In this document: positions 28,877-38,003 of the stretch, in pieces
Numbering within the stretch: the stretch's first letter is position 1
Layout: every line of letters begins with the position of its first letter
Origin: Burkholderia sp. WAC0059
Lineage (GTDB): Bacteria > Pseudomonadota > Gammaproteobacteria > Burkholderiales > Burkholderiaceae
Assembly: GCF_002870125.1 (NCBI RefSeq)
Contig: NZ_PNEO01000017.1
Span: 62,001-126,000 of the forward strand
DNA length: 64,000 bases
Reading direction: 5' to 3'
Notes under the pieces: generated by a model
Seen by the model: only the letters and a program-made list of their open reading frames with translations
What the model was told of the DNA's origin: nothing
The model's database searches: none
Program-made: the position numbers and the translations under genes

Positions 28877-29442
28877 GACACTCTCTGGAGAGCCTGCCGC
28901 CGCACCGAGGCTGGCGGAACGGGCAGTTGAAACGGTGCCCCAAAGGTGCGGCGCGCTGGTCTGCAGACACCGTGGCGCGCCAGAATGGGCGGCGGTGGGG
29001 CGCGTCATTATGGGAGGAATGATCGCCGTCTGGTATCGGGTTTACACCTGGGGAGGATATCCCTGGTGCCGACCGGCACCGACCGCGTTCCGATGCGATT
29101 TACGCCGTCTTTCCGGGCAACAGGGACACACCGCGGACCGGGAGAGCGATCCGGCCCGAACACTCGTGCGCGCACCGTTGCGTCGATCCCGTGGCGGCAA
29201 TGACGAAGCTCGTGCTTTTAGAGCAATTGCGAAATACACTTTGACAGTCTGCCTGCCATGATCCGATCATTTGACCGAAAATAGCGCGGTTGCCCGGCGG
29301 GACGCCCGAGTCGTCCCGGGCGGGTAAACTACGCTACGCGACAATTGTGGCAAGGCGCACCCGGCATCTGAAGATGGCCGCGAAAGCATCAGTCGTCCGG
29401 TATTCGCGGCTGTCCGGGAGATTACGGCGAAGGAGAAATTTG
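28877..29442. other. 566-base divergent intergenic region
   Basis: It lies between the MHS symporter and the next forward gene, with no convincing coding frame. A perfect TTGACA hexamer occurs near 29242 but without a good -10 at 17 bases, and a GC hairpin occurs near 29300. It must hold the promoters of both flanking genes; I cannot place them securely. Confidence 0.4.
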
Positions 29443-30393
29443 ATGGCAAGTGTTCTATCGATTCCAGTAGCGGTGGCCGTGGAGGGCTCCATTGCCTTGC
29501 CGCGCATGCGGCCGCTCGACCGCCTTCCGCCGCCGTTCGGCAAGGAATGGGCGCTGCTGCCGCCGCGCTTCAACCTGCGCGCCGAGATCATCGCGCTGTA
29601 TGCGGCGATTCTGCACACGGTCTACCGGAGCACGCGCGTGCTCGACGCCTCGTATCGCCGGAACCGTCCGGGCCGCGACGACGCCTATGCGGCCGCGGCC
29701 GCGAACCTGGCGAGGTTCGGTTCGCCGGCGGGCGCTTACGCGCCCGGCATGGCCGCCGCGCCTCATGCGCCGATATTCCGGCAGCGGGTCCTCCTCGGCG
29801 GCGTGTGCGTGCTGGGCAGCGCCGCGCTGATCGGGTGGATCGCGGCCGGCCATCTGCAGCATCGCGAAAACGAGGCCCCGGCGGCGCAATCGGCGGCGGT
29901 GCACCGCAACGCACCGGCCGTCGTCCCCGTGCAGCCGAGTCAGCAGGCGCTGGAACAGGAGCCGCCGCTGCCGCCCGGCATGGCCGGCACCGACGACGCA
30001 TCCGCCGCTCCCCGCGCGGCGATCGCTCCCACGCAAACCGCGCTTCGCACGGCCCGGGCGCACGAAGACCCGCGCGTTTCGTCGGCGCACAGCGAGTCGC
30101 GCGGCCGGACGGCCTCGGCCCATCGGGCGCATGGCCGCCGGCACGAGTTCGCGGCTCCGCATCACGAACGCCGCGCCGGGCGCCGGCATCACGCCTCGTC
30201 GGAACCGGGGCTTTACTCGTCGCGCCGGTCGGCGTCCGATCTCGACAGCCAGTACAGCTCGATCCTGAGTTGGGCCGCGCACGCGTATCGGCCCGCCGCG
30301 GGTCGTCCGATGGTCCCGGCCGACAGCACCGACTGGGAAAACCATATGTCGCAGCGGCGCCTCACCGACGTGCCCGACGAGTTTTCGAAGTAA
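29443..30393 (+). CDS. hypothetical single-TM protein, His/Arg-rich
   Basis: This 316-residue protein has a strong RBS (AAGGAG at nine bases). Residues 1-110 are cytoplasmic-looking and contain a helix RAEIIALYAAILHTVYRS. One TM segment spans about residues 115-136, followed by a long low-complexity Ala/Pro and His/Arg-rich region ending DVPDEFSK. No family is recognised. It stands alone between its own promoter region and a terminator at 30438. Confidence 0.65.
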   Translation: MASVLSIPVAVAVEGSIALPRMRPLDRLPPPFGKEWALLPPRFNLRAEIIALYAAILHTVYRSTRVLDASYRRNRPGRDDAYAAAAANLARFGSPAGAYAPGMAAAPHAPIFRQRVLLGGVCVLGSAALIGWIAAGHLQHRENEAPAAQSAAVHRNAPAVVPVQPSQQALEQEPPLPPGMAGTDDASAAPRAAIAPTQTALRTARAHEDPRVSSAHSESRGRTASAHRAHGRRHEFAAPHHERRAGRRHHASSEPGLYSSRRSASDLDSQYSSILSWAAHAYRPAAGRPMVPADSTDWENHMSQRRLTDVPDEFSK

Positions 30394-30437
30394 AACGGAA
30401 AACGTGTGCGCCCGGCCTTGCGCCGGACGCCACGAAC

Positions 30438-30470
30438 GAAAAGCCCGGCACAAAGGCCGGGCTTTTCATT
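30438..30470. terminator. rho-independent terminator
   Basis: A perfect 12-bp stem (30438-30449 with 30456-30467) ends in TTTTC. It closes the forward hypothetical gene and, by its A-rich left arm, can also serve the convergent minus-strand gene. Confidence 0.8.
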
Positions 30471-30491
30471 TTCTGCGCACGGAAATCAGTT

Positions 30492-31142
30492 TCACCCCGC
30501 CGGCAATCCCGCCTCGGTCGCGCGCTGCAGGTCGAGCACCTGCCGTTGCAAATCTCGCAGCCGCGCCCGGGCCTGTGCCGCCTCGACGCCCAGCCCGGCA
30601 GTCTCGCCCCGCAGTTGCCGCTGACGTTCGGCCACCTGTGCCTGCTGCGCACGCGCCACGTCGAGATCGGCCTGCAAACGTCTCGCCTGCACCCCGGCCC
30701 ACGCAATGCCCAGCTCGATCTGTGCCTTCTGCGCCTGCAACTGCGTGCGCTGAATCTCGATACTTGCGAGCTGCTCGGTCTGGCTGACGAAATTCGCGTA
30801 GATGGCGTTCGCGCGCGTGTCGTCCTGAGAACGGACGACACGCCAGAAATGCCTGTGCTGGAACAGGGCGACGTAGTACGTCATCTCGGGCGCGTAGAAG
30901 AACAGGCTCGCCCCGTAGCTGCCGTTGTACGTCGTGCGCAGTTCGGCAAGCTGATGATCGTGGAGCAGTTGCAGCAGTTGCTCGACGTCGCCCGACACGT
31001 TGCCGGCCGGCGCCGCCACAGCAGCCGCAGAGGCAACCGGGCCCGCCGGGCCGTCGGCGGCCAACACGGGCCCGCCATACTGCAGCAGCAGGAGAACCGC
31101 TGCACCCGGCAAGCTGCGACGCAGCGGGATCGAAAACTTCAT
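30492..31142 (-). CDS. exported coiled-coil protein, DUF2968-like
   Basis: This 216-residue protein has a signal peptide (RRSLPGAAVLLLLQYGGPVLA), a central region with NGSYGASLFFYAPEMTYYVALFQ and a long coiled coil over about residues 120-205 (heptads of Gln/Leu/Ala). It resembles the Burkholderia DUF2968 family from memory; no activity is known. A periplasmic location and a self-associating rod are inferred. The start was placed at the signal peptide. Confidence 0.7.
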   Translation of the reverse strand: MKFSIPLRRSLPGAAVLLLLQYGGPVLAADGPAGPVASAAAVAAPAGNVSGDVEQLLQLLHDHQLAELRTTYNGSYGASLFFYAPEMTYYVALFQHRHFWRVVRSQDDTRANAIYANFVSQTEQLASIEIQRTQLQAQKAQIELGIAWAGVQARRLQADLDVARAQQAQVAERQRQLRGETAGLGVEAAQARARLRDLQRQVLDLQRATEAGLPAG

Positions 31143-31234
31143 ACGCGGGCGCGCCTCCATCGCAAACCAGAAAACGCCCGATTATCGCCGCCGCCTCCCA
31201 CCCTCCGTCTCAAATTTGGACGCGAGGGTTCCGG

Positions 31235-32617
31235 CTAGAAGCGTGTCTCCCGCGCCGACCGTAGAAAGGTATCGAGCAGCGGCGTGCAGTCGAGCAGCTC
31301 CGGCCCGCCGGCCCGATGAAACTCGGGATGCCACTGCACGCCGACGACGAACGGCGAGCGCCGGTGTCGCACGGCCTCGACGAGGCCGTCGCCGGCCGAA
31401 ACGGCCTCGATGCTCAAGTCGCGCCCGAGATTCTTGACCGCCTGATGGTGAATCGAATTGACGATTGCCTTGCGCTGCCCCGCGAACAGGCTCGCGAACG
31501 TCGAACCCTCGGGAAACTGGATCGCGTGACGATGCTGGTCGTATTGCTCGTTGACGTGCACGCCGGCGGTCGGCACGTCGGTGGCGATGTCCTGGTACAG
31601 CGTGCCGCCGAACGCGACGTTGATGAGCTGGCATCCGCGGCACACGCCGAGCACGGGCTTGCCCGACTCGACGAACTCATGCAGCAGCTCGAGCTCGTAC
31701 ATGTCGCGCACGCGGTCGCCGGGCCACTCGGGACGCGCCGACGCCTCCGCATAAGTCTGCGGCGACACGTCCGCGCCGCCCTGCAGGAGCAGGCCGTCGA
31801 GATGCTTCGCGTAATCGCGCAAGCGGATGTTGCTCGGATGCAGCATGCCCTGATGGCCGACGGTCGGGATCATGAACACGATCACGTCGCGCGACATCAC
31901 CCAGTGCGCGATCGATTCCTCGAGATACTGCAGCGTCTTGCCGCGCAAACCGAGCGCGCCCGGCTCCGGATGGAAGATCCGCGCCGACACGCCGATGCGC
32001 AGCGTGCGTTGCGTGATGCGCCGCCCGGCGCGGTCGAAGAGCTGCCGCGCGCGCGCCGCGACGATGCGGCCGAACACGGACCACGCGGAATCGCCGGGAC
32101 GCAGGTAGCGCGGCGGATTCGGCGGCAGCGAGCCCGGCGGCGGCGGGTTCTGCGCCGTGAAGTCGGGCGGCTGGCCGAACCCGGGCGGGACCGACGACGC
32201 CTCCCCCATGCTGCCCACCCCGACTCCGCCGGCCGCTGCTGCGGCAGCTTCCTGCGCGTCGGCGGCCTTCGCCGCCTCGCCCCCGGACTGCGCCCCCCCG
32301 CCCGCGGCCTTCTCCGCCTCGGCCTCCTGCCGGGCCACCGTCTGCGCGGCCTCCGCCCTCGCCTCGGCGGCCTCGTCGCCGCGCGGCGGCGGATTCTCGG
32401 GCGTCAGCGCCGACGCGCTCGCCGGCGCGTCGGTCGCCGCCCGTTGCGCCGCGCCGGCATCGGCCGGCAGTCCGCTCGCGCCGTGCGCGGACGTCGGGAC
32501 CGGCACGTCGTCCGCGGGATGCGCCGGGCCGGCGTCGCCCGACGGCGTACCGGGTGCGGCGCCGGAAGCGGGCCGGGAAGTATCGGGAGATTCGGTATCT
32601 GGCTTGTTTTCGCTCAT
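31235..32617 (-). CDS. class I glutamine amidotransferase-like hydrolase (PuuD/peptidase C26 family) with disordered N-terminus
   Basis: This is a 460-residue protein. Residues 1-190 are Ala/Pro/Glu-rich low complexity with several Gly-Val runs. Residues about 200-455 are a gamma-glutamyl hydrolase-type GATase1: nucleophile Cys in VLGVCRGCQLIN, the oxyanion region LLLQGGADVSP, and the His/Glu pair in VQWHPEFH. PuuD relatives hydrolyse gamma-glutamyl-GABA. The N-terminal extension is not part of the family and is unusual. It lies alone, divergent from nothing obvious. Confidence 0.82.
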   Translation of the reverse strand: MSENKPDTESPDTSRPASGAAPGTPSGDAGPAHPADDVPVPTSAHGASGLPADAGAAQRAATDAPASASALTPENPPPRGDEAAEARAEAAQTVARQEAEAEKAAGGGAQSGGEAAKAADAQEAAAAAAGGVGVGSMGEASSVPPGFGQPPDFTAQNPPPPGSLPPNPPRYLRPGDSAWSVFGRIVAARARQLFDRAGRRITQRTLRIGVSARIFHPEPGALGLRGKTLQYLEESIAHWVMSRDVIVFMIPTVGHQGMLHPSNIRLRDYAKHLDGLLLQGGADVSPQTYAEASARPEWPGDRVRDMYELELLHEFVESGKPVLGVCRGCQLINVAFGGTLYQDIATDVPTAGVHVNEQYDQHRHAIQFPEGSTFASLFAGQRKAIVNSIHHQAVKNLGRDLSIEAVSAGDGLVEAVRHRRSPFVVGVQWHPEFHRAGGPELLDCTPLLDTFLRSARETRF

Positions 32618-32727
32618 GACGGAAGGTCAGACGCGCAGCGCACGCGAACGGATGGACACGTTTCGATTATCCGCCTGCCCCCACCCGCCCGCAAACCCGC
32701 GCGGACCCGGCGGACGACCCGATGCCG

Positions 32728-34485
32728 TCACGACTCCGGGCGCTCGTCGAACGTCTCGCGCAGCGCGATCTGCATGCTCGCGTGAATGCGCACGCACCAG
32801 CGCCAGAGCAGCATCGCGAGACAGGCCGCGCATACCAGCACGGCGGCCAGCAGCCCGACGGGCGGCAGGATCGCGCCGGACAGCGCCGCCACCAGCAGGA
32901 ACACGCCGATCATCGAGACGACCGGCACGAGCTGCGCGATCGCGTGACGGATCGCATGCGAGAAGCGCCCCGCTTTCGCGGGCTGCACGCTCACCTCGGC
33001 AAGCAGCATCGCGAGCGACTTGCTCTTGCGCCACACGGCGACGAGAAACGGCATCGCGAGCACGAGCGCCACGCCCCAGAGCACCGCGCGCTGCAGCGAC
33101 TCGTCGGGCAGCCAGCCGGCGAAAAGCGGCCCGGCATAGCCGGCGCCGTACGACACGCCGAGAAAGATCGCCGACACCACGGCGAGATTCACGCCGATCG
33201 GCACGACGATGCCGCGCACGAGCACGAACAGCGACGGCCCGTCCGACTGCGTGCCGAGGCTGCCGAGCCATTGGCCGTAGAGCCCGAACACGTTCGCGAC
33301 GGGCGCCGGCACGGCCTTCGCGAGGCGCTGCGAGAGCGGGTCCGCGAGACGGATCAGGTACGGCGTCGTCAGCGTCGTGATGGCGGAGACCGACACCGCG
33401 ATCGGATAGAGAAAGCTGCTCGTCACCTTCAGCGTGAGCCCGAGCGAGGCGATGATGAACGAGAACTCGCCGATCTGCGAGACGGTCATGCCCACGCGCA
33501 TCGCGGTACGCCCGTCGCGGCCGGCGAGGAACGTGCCGAGCCCGCACGACACGAGCTTGCCGAGAATCACGGCGATCGAGATCGAGGCGATCGGCCAGGC
33601 GTAGTCGACGAGCACCGCCGGGTTGAGCATGAGCCCGATCGTGACGAAGAAGATGGCCGAGAACGCGTCGCGCAGCGGCGCGACGAGATGCTCGATGCGG
33701 TACAGGTGACGCGATTCGGCCATGATCGCGCCGATCAGGAACGCGCCGAGCGCGATGCTGTACCCGAGCTCGACGACGAGCAGGCAGAAACCGAAGCAGA
33801 AGCCGAGCACGGCGACGAGCAGCATCTCGTCGCTGTCGGTGCGCGCCACGTAGTCGAGCACGCGCGGCACGACGAGGATGCCGACGAGCAGCGACACGAC
33901 CATGAAGAGCAGCAGCTTGCCGAGCGTGACGAACGCGACGCCCGCGCTCAGCTCGCCCGTCTGCGCGATGCCCGAGAGCAGCACGAGCATCGCGATCGCG
34001 AGAATGTCCTCGACGATCAGGATGCCGAACACGAGCTGCGCGAACGGCTCGTGCTTGACGCCCAGCTCGGACAGCGCCTTGACGATGATGGTCGTCGACG
34101 AGATGGCGAGGATCGCGCCGAGAAAGAGCGCGTCCATCGCGCTCCAGCCGAACGAGCGGCCGATCTCGTAGCCGATCCAGAGCATCATCACGATCTCGGA
34201 GAGCGCCGCGACGATCGCCGTGAGGCCCACGCGAAAGAGCTTGCGCAGGCTGAACTCGAGGCCGAGCGAGAACATCAGGAACACGACGCCGAGTTCGCCG
34301 AGCGTCTGGATGGTGTCCTGGTCGTGGATCAACTGGAACGGCGGCGTGTAGGGGCCGATGATGACGCCCGCGGCGATGTAGCCGAGCACCACGGGCTGTT
34401 TCAGCCGGTGAAAGAGCACCGTGACGATGCCGGCCAGCGCCATGACGACGGCCAGATCGTGAATGAAGCCAATGCCGTGATGCAT
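32728..34485 (-). CDS. CPA2-family monovalent cation:proton antiporter
   Basis: This is a 585-residue membrane protein with about 12 TM segments of the Kef/YbaL type (PVVLGYIAAGVIIGPYTPP, FLMFSLGLEFSL, AILAISSTTIIVKALSELG, VEDILAIAMLVLL). The transport-site acidic residue is in VEDILA. Instead of the usual TrkA-N/RCK regulatory domain, the C-terminus is a further hydrophobic stretch followed by a short tail. The start at 34485 follows a frame that is otherwise the antisense of the amidase leader. It is divergent from the amidase gene. Confidence 0.9.
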   Translation of the reverse strand: MHHGIGFIHDLAVVMALAGIVTVLFHRLKQPVVLGYIAAGVIIGPYTPPFQLIHDQDTIQTLGELGVVFLMFSLGLEFSLRKLFRVGLTAIVAALSEIVMMLWIGYEIGRSFGWSAMDALFLGAILAISSTTIIVKALSELGVKHEPFAQLVFGILIVEDILAIAMLVLLSGIAQTGELSAGVAFVTLGKLLLFMVVSLLVGILVVPRVLDYVARTDSDEMLLVAVLGFCFGFCLLVVELGYSIALGAFLIGAIMAESRHLYRIEHLVAPLRDAFSAIFFVTIGLMLNPAVLVDYAWPIASISIAVILGKLVSCGLGTFLAGRDGRTAMRVGMTVSQIGEFSFIIASLGLTLKVTSSFLYPIAVSVSAITTLTTPYLIRLADPLSQRLAKAVPAPVANVFGLYGQWLGSLGTQSDGPSLFVLVRGIVVPIGVNLAVVSAIFLGVSYGAGYAGPLFAGWLPDESLQRAVLWGVALVLAMPFLVAVWRKSKSLAMLLAEVSVQPAKAGRFSHAIRHAIAQLVPVVSMIGVFLLVAALSGAILPPVGLLAAVLVCAACLAMLLWRWCVRIHASMQIALRETFDERPES

Positions 34486-34627
34486 GCGTCGGTTCCTTAC
34501 AGAAACATTAAAGAGGCATGTTACCCGATGCGAAGGTCCGTCCAGACTACCTGCAGCGGACGCCGCGCGCTCTATACGCGCTCTACAATGCGCCATGCCC
34601 TTTCCACCCTCCCGACCGACGACCGCC

Positions 34628-36010
34628 ATGACCGCCTCCGCCCCGACGCCCTTTGCCCCGCTCGCCGAACTCGCGGCCGACCTCGCCGCCGGCCGCACGA
34701 CGAGCCGCGCCCTCGTCGAAACCGCGCTCGAACGCATCGCCGATCCCGCCGGTCAGGGCGCGACGGTCTTCATCGAAGTGGACGCCGAACGCGCGCGGGC
34801 CGCCGCCGACGCGCACGACCGCCTGCGCGCGGCCGGTACCGTGCTCTCGCCGCTCGCGGGCCTGCCCGTCTCGGTGAAAGACCTGTTCGACGTGCAAGGC
34901 CAGGTGACGCGCGCCGGCTCGCGCGCGCTCGCCGACGCGCCGCCCGCCGCGGCGGACGCGGTCACGGTCGCGCGGCTGCGCCGCGCCGGCGCCGTCCTGA
35001 TCGGCCGCACCAACATGAGCGAGTTCGCCTTCTCGGGCCTCGGCCTCAACCCGCACTACGGCACGCCGCGCTCGCCCTACCGGCGCGGCCAGCCCGGCGA
35101 CGAACGCGTGGCCGGCGGCTCCTCGTCGGGCGCGGCCGCGTCGGTCGCCGACGGCATGGCCGCCATCGCGCTCGGCACCGACACCGGCGGCTCGATCCGC
35201 ATCCCCTCCGCCTTCTGCGGGCTAACCGGCTTCAAGCCGACCGCCGCGCGCATTCCGAAGGCGGGCGGCCTGCCGCTTTCGTCGACGCTCGACTCGTTCG
35301 GGCCGCTCGGCCGCTCGGTGACGTGCTGCGCGCTCGTGGACCGGCTGCTCGCCGGGCTCGCGCCGCGCGTGCCCGCCGCCCGGCCGCTCGCGGGCGCGCG
35401 CATCGGCGTGCTCACGAATTACGTGACCGACGGCGTCGAGCCCGAGGTGGCGAACGCCGTCGACGCCGCGCTCGGCCATCTCGGCGCGGCCGGCGCGATC
35501 CTGACCGACGTGCGCTTCGACGCGCTCGAGCGGCTGCCCGACATCAACCGCTTCGGCTTCTCGCCGATCGAGGCCTGGGCCTGGCACCGGCCGCTCGTCG
35601 AGCGGCATCGCGACGTCTACGATCCGCGCGTGCTCGCCCGCATTCTCAGGGGCGAAGCCGCGAGCGCGGCCGATTATCTCGACCTGATCGCCGCGCGCGC
35701 GGCGCTGATCGAAGAGGCCGGCGCCGCGCTGTGGCAACGGTTCGACGCCGTGATCGCGCCGACGGTGCCCATCGTGCCGCCGCGCCTCGCGCCGCTCGTG
35801 GACGACGACGAGGCCTTCGCGCGGACCAACGCGCTCGTCCTGCGCAACCCGAGCGCCTTCAATTTTCTCGACACCTGCGCGCTATCGCTGCCGTGCCACC
35901 GGCATGGCGACGCGCCCGTCGGGCTGATGCTCGTCGGCGCGCCGCACGACGACGATGCCCTGCTCGCGCTCGGCCTCGCCGTCGAAACCGGGCTCGCCTC
36001 GCGGCGCTGA
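34628..36010 (+). CDS. amidase-signature family hydrolase
   Basis: This 460-residue amidase has the Ser-cisSer-Lys triad: Lys in VSVKDLFD, Ser in VAGGSSSGAAASV and Ser in TDTGGSIRIPS. The rest matches GatA-like amidases that act on small amides. A TACAAT box at 34584-34589 would place transcription near 34596, favouring the ATG at 34628 over an upstream in-frame ATG at 34595. Context (antiporter, dsbB) does not reveal the substrate. Confidence 0.88.
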   Translation: MTASAPTPFAPLAELAADLAAGRTTSRALVETALERIADPAGQGATVFIEVDAERARAAADAHDRLRAAGTVLSPLAGLPVSVKDLFDVQGQVTRAGSRALADAPPAAADAVTVARLRRAGAVLIGRTNMSEFAFSGLGLNPHYGTPRSPYRRGQPGDERVAGGSSSGAAASVADGMAAIALGTDTGGSIRIPSAFCGLTGFKPTAARIPKAGGLPLSSTLDSFGPLGRSVTCCALVDRLLAGLAPRVPAARPLAGARIGVLTNYVTDGVEPEVANAVDAALGHLGAAGAILTDVRFDALERLPDINRFGFSPIEAWAWHRPLVERHRDVYDPRVLARILRGEAASAADYLDLIAARAALIEEAGAALWQRFDAVIAPTVPIVPPRLAPLVDDDEAFARTNALVLRNPSAFNFLDTCALSLPCHRHGDAPVGLMLVGAPHDDDALLALGLAVETGLASRR

Positions 36011-36164
36011 CCGCGGCATGACGCTTCGGCGAACCCGCCCGCCGCTTCTGCCCCACGGCAAACCAGCCGGACGCGAAATACGGCGGCCGGAGCGTTCGCG
36101 CTAGAATCGCGGACACCGCCGCTGTGGCCTCGGGCCGCCCAGGCACGACACCCAAGACTGCAAC

Positions 36165-36695
36165 ATGACTGACGACAACGCGTTACTGCGCCACGAGCGC
36201 GGCTTGCTGTTCCTGCTCGGCCTGATCTGTCTCGCGCTGCTGGCGGGCGCCCTGTGGATGCAGTACGGAAAAGGCGAAGACCCGTGTCCGCTCTGCATCA
36301 TCCAGCGTTATTTCTTCCTGCTGATCGCGATCTTCGCGTTCATCGGCGCGCGGTTCGGCAGTTGGCGCGGCGTGCGCGCCGCCGAAGCGCTCGTCGTGCT
36401 GTCCGCGCTCGGCGGCATCGTCGCCTCGGCGCGCCACGTCTACGTACAGGCCCACCCGAGCTTCAGTTGCGGCTTCGACGCGCTCGAGCCCATCGTCGAC
36501 GGCCTGCCGCCCGCGCACTGGCTGCCCAGCGTATTCAAGGTGGCGGGGCTCTGCGAAACGCAATATCCGCCGATCTTCGGCATCTCGCTGCCGGGCTGGG
36601 CGCTCATCGGATTCGTCTGCGCGTTCGTGGCCGTCGCCACGAGCCTGTGGCGCAATCGCAACCGCCAGGTCTCCTGGCCGGGCCTGCGGGGCTGA
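36165..36695 (+). CDS. dsbB: disulphide bond formation protein B
   Basis: DsbB is an inner-membrane protein of four TM segments that reoxidises DsbA and passes electrons to quinone. The 176-residue product has the first active Cys pair at C41-C44 (CPLC) and the second pair at C102 and C130 in the second periplasmic loop. A TAGAAT -10-like box lies at 36102-36107. The length and Cys spacing are normal. Confidence 0.96.
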   Translation: MTDDNALLRHERGLLFLLGLICLALLAGALWMQYGKGEDPCPLCIIQRYFFLLIAIFAFIGARFGSWRGVRAAEALVVLSALGGIVASARHVYVQAHPSFSCGFDALEPIVDGLPPAHWLPSVFKVAGLCETQYPPIFGISLPGWALIGFVCAFVAVATSLWRNRNRQVSWPGLRG

Positions 36696-36902
36696 TCGCG
36701 GCCGCCCCGGCCTCTTTCTGCTCCATTGCTCCCGTGACGGTGCCCGCGGGCGGGCGCCGCGGCGGGCGCCTCAATCGCGCCCGCGACACACGGCGCCGCC
36801 GCGCGCGGTGTTATCTTCGGGCATGACGGGCCGATCGCCCGCCTGCCGCCGACGGGCGGCAGCCTGCCTCGCGCGCGGCACCGTCTCCGGGAGAACCCTC
36901 CG

Positions 36903-37934
36903 ATGCAAGCCTGGCTGTCCGATCTCCAGCACCTGCTCGCGCACGGCGACGCCGCCGTGCTCGTGACGGTCGCGCGCGTCGAGGGCGTCGCGCCGCGCGA
37001 GGCTGGCACGAAGATGATCGTCACGCGCGACAGCGCGCGCCACACCATCGGCGGCGGACGCTTCGAAGAGAAAGCCGTCGAAATCGCCCGCCAGGTGCTG
37101 CGCGACGGCATGCGCGAGCCGCGTCTGCGCCGGCTCGAACGGCTCGTGCTCGGGCCGGCGCTCGGCCAGTTCAGCGCCGGCGCCGTCGTGCTCGCGTACG
37201 AACGGCTCGACGTGGGCGACCTCGGCTGGCTCGCCTCGCTCGCGCGGCGTCTCTCGGCGGGACGCTCGACCGTGCGCAGCGTGTCGTTCGGCAGCGCGAC
37301 GGATGCCGTCATGCTTTCGGAACCCGAGCCGGGCGTCGAAGCGCCCGACTGCCTGCTCTGGGACAGCACGGGACCGGGCGGCGACGCGCTCCTCACCGAA
37401 ACGATCGCGCCGAACACGTTTCCCGTCGTGCTGTTCGGAGCCGGGCACGTCGCCACGGCGCTCGTGCGCGTGCTCGCGGCACTGCCATGCCGGGTGCGCT
37501 GGGTCGACCGCAGCGACGCGCCGTTCCCCGCGCCGGAGACGCTGGCCGCGCTGGGCGCGGCGAACGTGGCCGTCGAGGCGACCGACCGGCCCGCCGAGGC
37601 CGTCGACACCGCTCCCGCCGGCGCCTGCTTCGTCGCGATGACGCACGACGACGCGCGCGACCTCGAACTGGCCGGCCGCATCCTGCGCCGCGCCGACTAT
37701 GCATTCTTCGGCCTGCTCGGCTCGCACGCGAGACGCCGCCAGTTCGAGCAGCAGCTCGCCGCGCGCGGCATCGACCCGCTGCAGATCGCGCGGATGCAAT
37801 GCCCGCCCGGCGTGGAAGGCATCGCGGGCCAGGCGCCCGAGATCGCGGCCGTCGCCATCGCCGCCCGGCTGTTGCAGGCCGTGGAGACGCACGCCGCGCA
37901 TGCGCGCAGCGCGCCGCCCCAGCCGTTCCCCTGA
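36903..37934 (+). CDS. xdhC: xanthine dehydrogenase accessory protein XdhC
   Basis: This 343-residue XdhC/CoxI protein inserts the sulphurated molybdenum cofactor into xanthine dehydrogenase. The N-terminal domain has TVARVEGVAPREAGTKMIV and GGGRFEEKAVE; the C-terminal Rossmann domain starts at LFGAGHVATALVRVLA. The xdhA/xdhB genes usually next to it are not in the preceding sequence. It is followed by adenine/adenosine deaminase and guanine deaminase genes, so the block serves purine salvage and catabolism to xanthine. Confidence 0.92.
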   Translation: MQAWLSDLQHLLAHGDAAVLVTVARVEGVAPREAGTKMIVTRDSARHTIGGGRFEEKAVEIARQVLRDGMREPRLRRLERLVLGPALGQFSAGAVVLAYERLDVGDLGWLASLARRLSAGRSTVRSVSFGSATDAVMLSEPEPGVEAPDCLLWDSTGPGGDALLTETIAPNTFPVVLFGAGHVATALVRVLAALPCRVRWVDRSDAPFPAPETLAALGAANVAVEATDRPAEAVDTAPAGACFVAMTHDDARDLELAGRILRRADYAFFGLLGSHARRRQFEQQLAARGIDPLQIARMQCPPGVEGIAGQAPEIAAVAIAARLLQAVETHAAHARSAPPQPFP

Positions 37935-38003
37935 CGCGCCGTCGCCTCGACGGCAACCCGATTCCGCCGCCCCTTCATCGCCCCAGCCCATCCGACACGC
38001 TCC

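Noticed and set aside
32722..36021. 1099-codon forward ORF
   Set aside because: It is antisense to the CPA2 antiporter and then out of frame with the amidase, with highly charged composition from GC-rich codon shadows.
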